Below, in pieces: positions 17,089-26,188 of a DNA stretch of 46,497 nt. The notes under the pieces were generated by a model that worked only from the letters and a program-made list of their open reading frames with translations, made no database searches and was not told the DNA's origin. A program made the position numbers and the translations under genes. Source of the stretch: Bacteroidetes bacterium GWA2_40_15 (lineage in GTDB: Bacteria > Bacteroidota > Bacteroidia > Bacteroidales > VadinHA17); assembly GCA_001768195.1 (NCBI GenBank), contig MENI01000031.1:1-46497 (forward strand), in the 5' to 3' direction. The first letter of the stretch is position 1; every line of letters begins with the position of its first letter.

Positions 17089-17460
17089 ATGAAAATAGAA
17101 GTATCAAACGGAGAAATAATTGATAAGCAGACTATACTTCAGATTAAGCTTGAACGTATTAAGGATAAGGCAAAACTGGCAAATCTTCAGAGAGAATATG
17201 ATGAGCTTATAAATGTTTCATCTTCAATAATAAGCACATCTGATCCGCTCTATAAAGCGCTCTATGAGGTCAATTGCGAATTGTGGGATATTGAGGACCA
17301 TATCCGTGATCTGGAACGTAACAAGGATTTCGGAAATGATTTTATAGAAACTGCGCGTGCGGTTTATTTTAAGAACGACAGGCGGTCGGTAGTGAAAAGA
17401 GAGATAAACCTGAAGACATCCTCGGGACTGATTGAAGAAAAATCGTACGAAAAATACTGA
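17089..17460 (+). CDS. DUF6165-like small protein
   Basis: A 123-residue soluble protein, mostly helical, beginning MKIEVSNGEIIDKQTILQIK, a stretch I associate with DUF6165, a family of unknown function often found near lipopolysaccharide genes. The ATG at 17089 is chosen because the family motif starts there; the frame stays open 54 nt upstream but encodes an unrelated hydrophobic run. The next gene begins one base after its stop, indicating tight translational coupling to a GT9 glycosyltransferase and hence a role in surface glycan assembly. Family naming is from memory and carries moderate certainty. Confidence 0.7.
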   Translation: MKIEVSNGEIIDKQTILQIKLERIKDKAKLANLQREYDELINVSSSIISTSDPLYKALYEVNCELWDIEDHIRDLERNKDFGNDFIETARAVYFKNDRRSVVKREINLKTSSGLIEEKSYEKY

Positions 17461-17461
17461 T

Positions 17462-18490
17462 ATGCGCCTTCTTGTTATAAGAACATCTGCAATGGGCGAC
17501 GTTGCCTTCACAACTCCTGTACTGGCAGGTATGAGAAGGCAGTATCCCGATGTGGAGCTGGTAGTTCTTACACGGAGTGAATTCAAACCATTTTTCTCAA
17601 CAGCAGAAGGGATAAGGCTGTTTCTTCCCCACCTGAAGGGCATACACAAAGGGTTTTTAGGCCTGATCAGGTTGTTCTTTGATCTGCAAAAAGGGGGTAA
17701 GTTCGACCATATCATTGATCTTCATGATGTTCTCCGGTCGAGGATATTGGGCGTATTTTTCAGGATCAAAGGAGTTCCTGTTGCAACCATCGATAAAGGC
17801 AGGAAGCAAAAGAAAGAGGTTATAAGCGGTAAGAATAAATCAGCTCTCAGGCATTCAGTAGTCAGGTACAGTGATACTTTTGCGAAAGCCGGATTTCCGG
17901 TTACGCCTTCTGACGGGCCGTGGATAATTCCCTCACCTTCTGCTCTGGCAAAAATTTCCGGAATGATTGAGAATGACGGGAGAATGAACATAGGTGTGGC
18001 TCCCTGTGCCAAACATGATCTGAAGATGTGGCCTGAAGATCATATGATCAAACTGCTGTGGCTCATCGCTGAAAAGCATAAGGTGAATTTCTGGCTGTTC
18101 GGAGGGAGTGAAGATTTTGTACGACTACAATCTATGCAGGAGATGGTTAAGGATTCTTTCAATACAGCAGGAAATATGACACTTGAGAATGAACTTGCAT
18201 TGATGAGCAAACTCGATTTTATGATCGCAATGGATTCTTCAAATATGCACATGGCAGCTCTTGTGGGAATAAAAGTGATATCGATATGGGGAGGCACTGA
18301 TCCTCTTACGGGATTTGGTGCCTGGGGGCAACCTGATGAATATGCAATAAGGATTCCGGTTGAAGAACTTACCTGCAGGCCATGTACAGTTTTCGGTAAA
18401 GGCAAATGCAAACGAGGTGACTTTGCCTGTATGATGTGGCTTGCCCCGGAAAAGGTTTATGAAAAACTAGTTATTTTGAAAATTTTGTAA
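17462..18490 (+). CDS. Glycosyltransferase family 9 (heptosyltransferase-like)
   Basis: A 342-residue GT-B enzyme of the ADP-heptose:LPS heptosyltransferase family. The N-terminal Rossmann motif MRLLVIRTSAMGDVAFTTPV and the donor-site stretch MDSSNMHMAALVGIKVISIW with a following GGTDPLTG are diagnostic. Such enzymes add a heptose or related sugar to lipid A core at the cytoplasmic face. The true start is the ATG at 17462, one base after the preceding stop; an upstream TTG in frame would overlap that gene. It is followed by a block of intergenic hairpins. Confidence 0.88.
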   Translation: MRLLVIRTSAMGDVAFTTPVLAGMRRQYPDVELVVLTRSEFKPFFSTAEGIRLFLPHLKGIHKGFLGLIRLFFDLQKGGKFDHIIDLHDVLRSRILGVFFRIKGVPVATIDKGRKQKKEVISGKNKSALRHSVVRYSDTFAKAGFPVTPSDGPWIIPSPSALAKISGMIENDGRMNIGVAPCAKHDLKMWPEDHMIKLLWLIAEKHKVNFWLFGGSEDFVRLQSMQEMVKDSFNTAGNMTLENELALMSKLDFMIAMDSSNMHMAALVGIKVISIWGGTDPLTGFGAWGQPDEYAIRIPVEELTCRPCTVFGKGKCKRGDFACMMWLAPEKVYEKLVILKIL

Positions 18491-18530
18491 TTTGAAAATT
18501 TGAAAATGGGTTTCAGATCCAGGGTTGCTT

Positions 18531-18703
18531 GCGCGGATTTGCAATCCGTGCAGAACCAGAAGGCCCCGATTACATCCCGATAAATAACGGGACGGCGCCA
18601 GCAGGTCTTAGATAGAATATTATTAACCACAGAGTTAAACACGGAGTAACACTGTTTAAAACTCCGTGCTCTTCTCCGTGAAACTCCGTGCTACTCCGTG
18701 GTT
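18531..18703 (+). repeat. Composite block of dispersed palindromic repeats
   Basis: Three elements follow one another. A 9-bp hairpin (18531-18539 with 18543-18551, loop TGC) built on CGGATTTGCAATCCG. A TCCCG/CGGGA hairpin around 18575-18592. Then a long AACCACAGAG ... CTCCGTGGTT inverted unit (18624-18703) with CACGGAGT pairing to ACTCCGTG and four direct CTCCGTG copies. All three are of the type scattered through intergenic regions of Bacteroidota genomes. The last unit ends 9 nt before the GH92 start codon. Confidence 0.65.
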
Positions 18704-18712
18704 AAAGCTTTT

Positions 18713-21061
18713 ATGATAATAAAATCTTTATATATGCACATAAACAATCTATTTAAGGTATCTGGTATTATCAGGACAGTACTTTCATCAATTCTTTTGA
18801 TCAGCTTATCAGGCTGTACTGAACACGCTAAAGAATCTGTTTTCGACCCGGTTGAACTGGTGAACCCCCTGATGGGTACCGATTCAGAATTCAGGCTTTC
18901 AAATGGGAATACTTATCCTGCAATTGCATTACCCTGGGGTATGAATTTCTGGTCACCGCAGACCCGGAAAATGGGAGATGGCTGGGGCTATACATATGAT
19001 GATTACAAGATCATGGGGATAAAACAGACCCACCAGCCCAGCCCGTGGATCAATGATTATGCTGCATTTTCCTTAATGCCAATTACCGGCACGATAAAGA
19101 CAGATGAAACAGAACGGGCATCATGGTTCTCACATAAGGCTGAAGTTGTAAAGCCCTATTATTACAGCGTTTACCTGGCCGACTATGATGTTACTGCCGA
19201 GGTGGTACCTACTGAAAGGGCAGCCATGTTCCGCTTCACTTTTCCTGAGAATGATTCATCATTCATCCTGCTTGACGGATTCTTTAAAGGATCTATGGTT
19301 AAGATCATTCCGGCTGAGAGAAAAGTAATTGGATATTGCCGTAACAATGCCGGGGGAGTTCCTGATAATTTTCACAACTATTTTGTCGCTGTCTTTGACA
19401 GGGATTTTGCATCAGCTCATACCTGGAGCGGAGATACAATAAACCTTAATGTGCTAGAGGCAGAAAGTGATCATGCAGGTGCAATCCTTGGGTTTAAAAC
19501 TAAAAGAGGAGAAGCAATAACCGTAAAGGTCGCTTCTTCATTCATAAGCCATGAGCAGGCCTTCCTGAACCTGAAACGCGAAACAGGTGATAAGGAATTT
19601 GAGAAGCTTAAGAGTGAGGGTAAAGAGGCCTGGAACAAACAACTTGGAAGAATAAAAGTTGAAGGAGGTAATCTGGACCAGCAGAGGACTTTCTATTCCT
19701 GCCTTTACAGGATAATCCTTTTCCCTCGCCAGTTCCATGAGGTTAACGAAAAGGATGAGATAGTTCATTACAGCCCCTATAACGGGGAAGTTCTTCCCGG
19801 CTACATGTACACCGATAATGGCTTCTGGGATACCTTCAGGTCGCTGTTTCCCTTCTTTACACTTATGTACCCCGATGTAAACAGCAAAATCATGGAGGGT
19901 CTGGTAAACACATATAAGGAGAGCGGATGGTTGCCCGAATGGGCCAGCCCTGGTCATCGCGACTGCATGATCGGATCCAATTCGGCTTCGCTGATTGCAG
20001 ACTCTTATCTTAAAGGCATCAGGGGATATGATATTGAGACTCTCTATGAAGCTATTATAAAAAATACTAAGGGTGCCGGACCGGTGCCTTCTGTAGGAAG
20101 ACTTGGAGCTGAGTATTACAATGATATGGGATATGTACCTTATAATGTTGGCATTAACGAAAATGCTGCCCGTACTCTCGAATATGCTTATGCCGATTTT
20201 TGTATCTGGCAGCTTGCCAAAGAACTTGGGAAACCGCAGGAAGAGATCGATCTTTATGCAAAAAGGTCAATGAACTACAAGAATGTCTTTGATGCTGAAA
20301 GCAAGCTTATGCGAGGCCGTAACCTCGATGGTACATTTCAGTCGCCTTTCAGTCCGTACAAGTGGGGCGATGCCTTTACTGAAGGAAACAGCTGGCACTA
20401 CACCTGGAGCGTTTTTCAGGATATTGAGGGACTGGTAACCCTGATGGGAGGGAAGGATGAATTTATAACCATGCTCGACTCTGTTTTTAAAGTTCCCCCG
20501 GTTTTTGATTATTCATATTATGGCCAGGTGATACATGAGATCCGCGAAATGCAGATAATGAATATGGGCAATTATGCACATGGCAATCAGCCTGTTCAGC
20601 ACATGATATACCTTTATAATTATGCCGGTCAGCCATGGAAAACACAATACCGTGCAAGGCAGGTGATGGATAATTTGTATAATTATACCCCTGATGGTTA
20701 TTGCGGCGATGAAGATAATGGACAGACATCAGCGTGGTATGTATTTTCTGCCCTCGGATTTTATCCTGTTACACCCGGTACCGATCAGTATGTATTCGGA
20801 TCGCCGTTATTCAGTAAGGTTACCCTCGATTTCGGTAAAAGAAAAAAGCTTGTAATAGAAGCATCTGCCAATAACAGGGAGAACATTTATGTTCAGAGTA
20901 TAAAGCTGAACGGCAGGAGGATGGATAAGAATTATATAACTCACAGTGAGCTTCAGAATGGAGGTAAGCTTATCTTCAGAATGGTATCTCAACCCGATTC
21001 GGTGAGAGGTTCAAAACGGAATGCCTATCCTTACTCAATGAGCAGAGAATTGATTCTATAG
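18713..21061 (+). CDS. GH92 family alpha-mannosidase lipoprotein
   Basis: A 782-residue calcium-dependent exo-alpha-mannosidase. Lipobox LSGC after a hydrophobic run (Cys34) predicts a lipoprotein. Mapped against Bt3990 from memory with a constant offset of 24: the catalytic acid is Glu557 in TEGNSWHYTW, base residues are Asp666 and Asp668 in GDEDNGQTSAW, and the His-Glu pair tied to alpha-1,2 specificity is His608-Glu609 in IHEIREM. The conserved GNEPSHH box reads GNQPVQH here, losing a Glu and a His near the metal site. The ATG at 18713 is used; a GTG at 18698 lies inside a repeat. It is convergent with the next gene, with 2 bp between stops. Confidence 0.92.
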   Translation: MIIKSLYMHINNLFKVSGIIRTVLSSILLISLSGCTEHAKESVFDPVELVNPLMGTDSEFRLSNGNTYPAIALPWGMNFWSPQTRKMGDGWGYTYDDYKIMGIKQTHQPSPWINDYAAFSLMPITGTIKTDETERASWFSHKAEVVKPYYYSVYLADYDVTAEVVPTERAAMFRFTFPENDSSFILLDGFFKGSMVKIIPAERKVIGYCRNNAGGVPDNFHNYFVAVFDRDFASAHTWSGDTINLNVLEAESDHAGAILGFKTKRGEAITVKVASSFISHEQAFLNLKRETGDKEFEKLKSEGKEAWNKQLGRIKVEGGNLDQQRTFYSCLYRIILFPRQFHEVNEKDEIVHYSPYNGEVLPGYMYTDNGFWDTFRSLFPFFTLMYPDVNSKIMEGLVNTYKESGWLPEWASPGHRDCMIGSNSASLIADSYLKGIRGYDIETLYEAIIKNTKGAGPVPSVGRLGAEYYNDMGYVPYNVGINENAARTLEYAYADFCIWQLAKELGKPQEEIDLYAKRSMNYKNVFDAESKLMRGRNLDGTFQSPFSPYKWGDAFTEGNSWHYTWSVFQDIEGLVTLMGGKDEFITMLDSVFKVPPVFDYSYYGQVIHEIREMQIMNMGNYAHGNQPVQHMIYLYNYAGQPWKTQYRARQVMDNLYNYTPDGYCGDEDNGQTSAWYVFSALGFYPVTPGTDQYVFGSPLFSKVTLDFGKRKKLVIEASANNRENIYVQSIKLNGRRMDKNYITHSELQNGGKLIFRMVSQPDSVRGSKRNAYPYSMSRELIL

Positions 21062-21063
21062 TA

Positions 21064-22254
21064 TTACAATCTCAACCTAATATTAAGCTTCAATAAGAGA
21101 GCTGTTAGTCCAACCATTGCCAGTGACCATACTATTGATCCTGCAATGACCACCAGGGGAATACCCGACTGTTTATATATCAGAACAGGAACTCCTGTGA
21201 TCCAGATCAGATGATAGAGCAAAGCCGGAGCCAGGTAAGTAGTAAGTGAGTTCTCCCCTGCAGGCCTGAGGAAGAATGCCCATTTTACCTGCTTCTTAAT
21301 ATCCATTATCCAGTAAAGAAGTGCAAAGAGCAGAAGGCTGATACCGTTGCATATCATACCCCAGCTGGGGGTGGCAAGTATCTTTGATATGATGAACCAT
21401 TTCCTGAGGATGAATCCCCCTGCAAGAGTAAGTAATCCGATTGTAACAATTGTTACAATTGTCTTTTTATAGTCGCCTGCCGGAATCTTTTTAAGGATCA
21501 GGGTTGTCAGTGTTCCTGAAAGCACAATAAAGGGGACATTTCCATCAATTATGACACCTAACAGAGATTTGACAGGATTAAGGAAATCAAGGATTTTAAG
21601 CTGGGAAAGTATATTCAGGATAAGAAAAAACAGAACAGCAAGTGTGGTGTAAAAAATGTTATCCCGGGCAGCAAGGTATATAAATGCTGCAACAAGGTAA
21701 CCCCATCCTATCAGTCCCAGGATGCCCCACCATCCGGTAATAATTGAACCATTGTTTGCCTCCTGACCTGAATTAAACCTGAAAACGAGGAAGGTCAGCA
21801 GGGCCATGCCGAGCAGCTTAAGTCCTGTTACAGTGAAAAAATTATTATCTGACTCCGGGTATTTATTCCAGACCAGGAAAACACCGGTGTACATAAGCAC
21901 TGCCCAGAGGTTTTTGCTCATACCTGTAAGTTCTGCATTCACCCTTCCCGAGTTAAGCATCAATACTCCTATTATCAGAAGGCTGACAGTTCTGACAGCA
22001 ATATGACGGGATATTATGATATTGCTTTCACCTTTTGATATCCTGCCTCCGATAGCAAAAGGGATTGCCATTCCCACCATGAAAAGGAATCCGGGGAAGA
22101 CCCAATCGGCAAGACCCATTCCGTCGAAATCGGCTTTCATGTGTCCCAGCCATGCTGGAACACCCGGCATATAAAGATCATTTACGAACAGCATCAGGAC
22201 AAGCGTAAGTCCTCTCATGATGTCAATTGAATGAATTCGATTGCTGTCAGCCAT
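21064..22254 (-). CDS. NagX/HGSNAT-like membrane acyltransferase, copy 1
   Basis: A 396-residue inner-membrane protein with about ten hydrophobic segments, belonging to the DUF5009/heparan-alpha-glucosaminide N-acetyltransferase-like family (NagX in some GlcNAc-utilisation clusters). The N-terminal IDIMRGLTLVLMLFVNDL is typical, and His38 in the GHMKADFDGMGLADWVFP stretch aligns with the HGSNAT active-site histidine. It could move an acetyl group from cytoplasmic acetyl-CoA to an amino sugar across the membrane. It is the downstream member of a tandem pair, 28 nt after copy 2, in a probable two-gene operon. Confidence 0.85.
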   Translation of the reverse strand: MADSNRIHSIDIMRGLTLVLMLFVNDLYMPGVPAWLGHMKADFDGMGLADWVFPGFLFMVGMAIPFAIGGRISKGESNIIISRHIAVRTVSLLIIGVLMLNSGRVNAELTGMSKNLWAVLMYTGVFLVWNKYPESDNNFFTVTGLKLLGMALLTFLVFRFNSGQEANNGSIITGWWGILGLIGWGYLVAAFIYLAARDNIFYTTLAVLFFLILNILSQLKILDFLNPVKSLLGVIIDGNVPFIVLSGTLTTLILKKIPAGDYKKTIVTIVTIGLLTLAGGFILRKWFIISKILATPSWGMICNGISLLLFALLYWIMDIKKQVKWAFFLRPAGENSLTTYLAPALLYHLIWITGVPVLIYKQSGIPLVVIAGSIVWSLAMVGLTALLLKLNIRLRL

Positions 22255-22282
22255 AGGATTAAAAATAAACTGTTATGCAGAA

Positions 22283-23467
22283 TTAAAGTTTCAATCTGAA
22301 GTTGATCTTTTCAAGCAGTACAGGCAAACCAACACCCATTATCAAAGCCCATACCACAGAACCTGCAACTACTAATACTGGTGTATCCAGATGTTTGTAG
22401 AAAAGCAGTGGCAGGCTTAATTGCCATATTATATAATAGAACATATCCGGAACAAGATAAATCGTAAGTGAGTTTGCTCCGGCAGGTCTGAGAAAAGCTC
22501 CCCATCTGACCTGTTTTTTTACATCAATAAACCAGAAGAGTAATGCAAACATCACCATACTTATGCCGTTGCAGATCAACCCCCAGCTTGGTGTCGATTG
22601 TATTTTCGATATGATGAACCAGTTGCGGAGCACAAAACCGGCTATAATACATGCAACCCCGAGGGAGGCAATTGTTATTATTGTTTTAGGTACATTATCT
22701 TTTGAGAGCTTTTTCAGAATGAGGGTAATAAAGAGGCCCGACAGCACAATAAATGGGGCATTGCCATTTATTATGATACCAAATACCGGTCTGACAGGGC
22801 TGAGAAAATCGAGCAGATGTAATTTTGACAGTATATTAAGAATCAGGAAGAAGAGTAAGGCGGCAGCTGTTTTCATAATGTTATCGCGTGCTCCCAGATA
22901 TACCAGTGCTGAAACGAGGTATCCCCAGCCTATTGTTCCCAGGATACCCCAGGAATTGTATCTGAAACCCGAAGTTTCCCCCGACCGGAATATGTAAACC
23001 ATAGGAATTATCATCAGAACACCCAGAAGCCGGAGCCCGTTCACCAGGTAGAAATTTTTATCCGTTTGCTTATAATTGTACCAGATTAGAAAGACTCCTG
23101 AATACATAATCATCGACCATAGACTCTTACTCATACCTGTGAATTCAGCATTGACATTTCTCGAATTGCTCATCAGCACACCGATGATCAGCAGGCTTAC
23201 GGTCCTTATTAATATATGCTGCACTACTGAGGACATCTTTTCACCTTTGGACATCCTGCCTCCTAAAGCAAATGGGATGGACATTCCAACCATGAACATA
23301 AAGCCGGGGAAGACCCAGTCGGCCAGACCCATGCCGTCGAAGTTGGCTTTTGTATGACCGAGCCATGCCGGTACCCCGGGCATATACAGATCATTAACGA
23401 ACAGCATGAGGACAAGTGTCAGTCCTCGCATGATGTCGATTGATTGAATTCGGTTGCTCTCAGCCAT
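22283..23467 (-). CDS. NagX/HGSNAT-like membrane acyltransferase, copy 2
   Basis: A 394-residue paralogue of the adjacent gene. The first 76 residues differ at only eight positions, whereas the C-terminal halves diverge much more. The active-site-like His38 is kept (GHTKANFDGMGLADW). It is the first gene of the pair and starts 128 bp from the divergent GHL10 gene, so a shared regulatory region is likely at 23468-23595. Family membership is clear; substrate (GlcNAc, GlcN, or glycan fragments) is inferred from the surrounding genes. Confidence 0.85.
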   Translation of the reverse strand: MAESNRIQSIDIMRGLTLVLMLFVNDLYMPGVPAWLGHTKANFDGMGLADWVFPGFMFMVGMSIPFALGGRMSKGEKMSSVVQHILIRTVSLLIIGVLMSNSRNVNAEFTGMSKSLWSMIMYSGVFLIWYNYKQTDKNFYLVNGLRLLGVLMIIPMVYIFRSGETSGFRYNSWGILGTIGWGYLVSALVYLGARDNIMKTAAALLFFLILNILSKLHLLDFLSPVRPVFGIIINGNAPFIVLSGLFITLILKKLSKDNVPKTIITIASLGVACIIAGFVLRNWFIISKIQSTPSWGLICNGISMVMFALLFWFIDVKKQVRWGAFLRPAGANSLTIYLVPDMFYYIIWQLSLPLLFYKHLDTPVLVVAGSVVWALIMGVGLPVLLEKINFRLKL

Positions 23468-23595
23468 ATGATTAAATAATATATTGCGATGTCAAGTTAA
23501 AAAAATAATTGGTACTGAGGTTTTCGTACAGAGGATTGTTATATTTATCCTTTATATCATTAAAGCGGGGGAATGCACTTATTAAAATATACCTT

Positions 23596-25173
23596 ATGAA
23601 ACTTACGAAATTTATTTTTCTGTTGCTGTCTTTGGCAGTTATTAGTTCCTGTTCCGGGGACAAGGCGAAAAAAGGTGAATACCCTATGTTCTGGACCTGG
23701 CTCGATTATCGTCCGGGAACCAATTTTGATTCGATATGTAAAGTTATGAATGAAACGGGCATAGACGGTGTTATGCTGAATGCCCCGACACCTGATGATT
23801 ACCGTGTGGCGATCCCCATTGCTCATAAGCACGGGATTGAGGTTTATGCATGGCTGTGGACAATGAACCTTGAGCATGACCGCGACGCCATGGTTAAGGA
23901 ACATCCCGAATGGTTCAGTGTGAACAGGAAAGGGGAGAGTCTTGCCGATAACAAAGCATACGTCGATTATTACAAGTTCATGTGTCCGGCTCTGCCTGAA
24001 GTTCGCGAGCATATCAGTAAGAAGATCGTTGCCTATTGCGAAGTTGAAGGATTAAATGGCATTGCCATTGATTATCATCGTTTTGTGGATGTGATCCTTC
24101 CAACTACTTTATGGTCGAGATACGGGGTAGTTCAGGATAGAGAGTATCCTGAATTTGATTATGGCTATCATCCGGCAATGATAAAACTCTTTAAGGAAAA
24201 ATTCGGATATGATCCGCGGGAGCTTGAAGATCCTTCAACCGATGAGAAATGGCTGCAGTTCCGGTGCGATCAGATAACCGAAGTTGCAAATGAGATTGCC
24301 GATGTCGTTCATTCATACGGGAAGGTTATGGCAGCATCACCATTCCCGACGCCGAAAATGTCCAGAAGCATGGTCCGCCAGGACTGGGGGAAATGGAACC
24401 TTGATATTGTCTTTCCAATGGTTTATCATACCTTTTATACCGGCGATGTGGGATTTATATCAGATTGCACTATTGAGAATGTAAGTGATAAAAATCCGAT
24501 GACTACTCTCTTTTGCGGAATTATGGCTTCGAACAGCCAGGTTATGTTCGATTGCATGGATGAAGCATTGAAGAACGGAGCAAAAGGGGTCTCGATTTTT
24601 ACTGTAGGAAGTCTCCGTTCGCCTGAGATCCGAAAGCAATTCAAGGCATATGCTGACAGCGCAAGGGCATCGCGTGCTGCTACCAAAGGCATTCCGGAAA
24701 CTACGGGTCAGAAGATTGTAAATACAGATCCTTTTGAGATGGGAGGAATAATGGATGCAGTTGATATGCATATGATTGCATACCTGAGCCTGGCTAAAGC
24801 TTCAAAACTGCCGGAACTGAAAAAGGCCGATCAGGCTGCGATTAAAAATCTGTCAAAAAATGCGATGCAATGCAACACTGCTGAAGATTATATTAATCGA
24901 CTGATGAATTCTTCGCGGAGAAACCAGGAGCTTCAGCCTGTTGTGAAGGCCCTTGCAGACCAGTTCAGAAGTGATAATGAAAACACTTTGCTTAATCCGG
25001 GAAGTTATGAACTGATTAAAGAATATGGTGCTACAAAATACTACCAGGTAACTGAACAGGAAAGCAAAGTTTTATTTGATGTTACCTTCTACTTTTACGG
25101 CGGGATACTCTCAGGATGGAGTGTTGTTCCGGATAAGGAATCATACGATAAATATGCAAAAGGGTTGAAATAA
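23596..25173 (+). CDS. GHL10-type glycoside hydrolase lipoprotein
   Basis: A 525-residue exported lipoprotein: KFIFLLLSLAVISSC ends in a lipobox with Cys19. The TIM-barrel region (about 27-370) matches glycosyl-hydrolase-like family 10: FWTWLDYRPGTNFDS, GIEVYAWLWTMN, GIAIDYHRFVD in place of the usual LDYIRY, then ASPFPTP and QDWGKW with DIVFPMVYH. A helical domain of about 150 residues follows and ends the protein; I do not recognise it. The ATG at 23596 starts the signal peptide; the open frame extends 87 nt upstream. It pairs with the ROK kinase 5 nt downstream, suggesting it releases the sugar that the kinase uses. Confidence 0.82.
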   Translation: MKLTKFIFLLLSLAVISSCSGDKAKKGEYPMFWTWLDYRPGTNFDSICKVMNETGIDGVMLNAPTPDDYRVAIPIAHKHGIEVYAWLWTMNLEHDRDAMVKEHPEWFSVNRKGESLADNKAYVDYYKFMCPALPEVREHISKKIVAYCEVEGLNGIAIDYHRFVDVILPTTLWSRYGVVQDREYPEFDYGYHPAMIKLFKEKFGYDPRELEDPSTDEKWLQFRCDQITEVANEIADVVHSYGKVMAASPFPTPKMSRSMVRQDWGKWNLDIVFPMVYHTFYTGDVGFISDCTIENVSDKNPMTTLFCGIMASNSQVMFDCMDEALKNGAKGVSIFTVGSLRSPEIRKQFKAYADSARASRAATKGIPETTGQKIVNTDPFEMGGIMDAVDMHMIAYLSLAKASKLPELKKADQAAIKNLSKNAMQCNTAEDYINRLMNSSRRNQELQPVVKALADQFRSDNENTLLNPGSYELIKEYGATKYYQVTEQESKVLFDVTFYFYGGILSGWSVVPDKESYDKYAKGLK

Positions 25174-25178
25174 TTTAA

Positions 25179-26162
25179 ATGAAAAGAGCCATGGCAAAAA
25201 AAACAGTAGCAGTAGGTATCGATATCGGAGGTACAAATACAGTCTTTGGTTTTGTTGACAGAGACGGTAAGATTCTCGGTGAGGATAAGATCAAGACGAC
25301 TCAATACGATGAAATTGAAGTATTTGTAGCGGCTTTGTATGAAAAGATCCTGGTTACAAGCTATAAAATCGGAAATGGAATAGAATTGGTCGGATTTGGA
25401 ATTGGCGCTCCAATGGGTAACATTAATAAAGGTACTATTGAACATGCCGCGGGTCTTCCCTGGAAAGGGATTGTGCCACTGGCAGACACTTTTAAAAGGC
25501 ACACAGACCTTCCGGTAATTGTAACTAATGATGCAAATGCAGCAGCTGTTGGAGAGATGATTTACGGTGGAGCCAAGGAAATGAAAAACTTCGTTGTTAT
25601 AACTCTTGGCACTGGCCTTGGAAGCGGCTTTGTTATCGATGGGAAACTTGTATACGGGCATGATGGTTTTGCAGGAGAGATAGGGCACACGGCAATCCGT
25701 CCGGGTCCTTCAAATCGTGAATGCGGATGCGGAAGAAAAGGTTGTCTTGAAACTTATGTCTCTGCAACAGGACTTAAAAGGTCGCTTTTAAAGATAATGG
25801 CTGACAGTATGCAGCCAAGTGAGCTGAGGCAATATAGTTTTGATGAACTTGATGCTGAATTGATTCATGATGCAGCAGTCAGAGGAGATTATATTGCAAA
25901 AAGAGCATTTACTCATACAGGAAACATGCTTGGGTTTAAACTTGCTGATGTTGTGGCACACACTAACCCTGAGGCAATATTCCTCTTTGGAGGACTTGCC
26001 CTTGCCAAGGATTTGATCTTTGAGCCTGCAAAAGAATTTATGGAAGCAAACCTCCTAAGCATTTACAAAGGGAAAGTTAAGCTTCTTGCTTCTGAATTAA
26101 GTACACAGAATGCAGCAGTCCTTGGGGCCAGTTCACTGGTATGGTCTGTTAAGGAGTCTTGA
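25179..26162 (+). CDS. ROK-family sugar kinase
   Basis: A 327-residue cytoplasmic kinase. The phosphate-1 motif GIDIGGTN (13-20), catalytic Asp118 in VTNDANAAAVGE, phosphate-2 GTGLGSG, and the zinc site H170 with C182, C184 and C189 in CGCGRKGC are complete, so it should be active. The family covers glucokinases, N-acetylglucosamine kinases and mannokinases, and sequence alone does not decide. Next to a nagB gene and NagX-like genes, GlcNAc or GlcN is a plausible substrate, with mannose possible because of GH92. An alternative ATG at 25191 gives MAKKTVAVG. It is convergent with DUF4954, 26 bp between stops. Confidence 0.9.
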   Translation: MKRAMAKKTVAVGIDIGGTNTVFGFVDRDGKILGEDKIKTTQYDEIEVFVAALYEKILVTSYKIGNGIELVGFGIGAPMGNINKGTIEHAAGLPWKGIVPLADTFKRHTDLPVIVTNDANAAAVGEMIYGGAKEMKNFVVITLGTGLGSGFVIDGKLVYGHDGFAGEIGHTAIRPGPSNRECGCGRKGCLETYVSATGLKRSLLKIMADSMQPSELRQYSFDELDAELIHDAAVRGDYIAKRAFTHTGNMLGFKLADVVAHTNPEAIFLFGGLALAKDLIFEPAKEFMEANLLSIYKGKVKLLASELSTQNAAVLGASSLVWSVKES

Positions 26163-26188
26163 CTCTTATAATATCTGTTTCAGAATTT

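Noticed and set aside
18661-18703. Four CTCCGTG direct copies as a short CRISPR-like array
   Set aside because: Unit of 7 nt, no spacers of regular length and no cas gene; it is part of a dispersed inverted repeat.
18713-21061. GH92 as a mannosyl-phosphate-specific enzyme because of the Glu to Gln change in GNEPSHH
   Set aside because: The catalytic acid is the Glu in TEGNSWHY, which is intact (Glu557); the Gln is at a different position, so this specificity is not supported.
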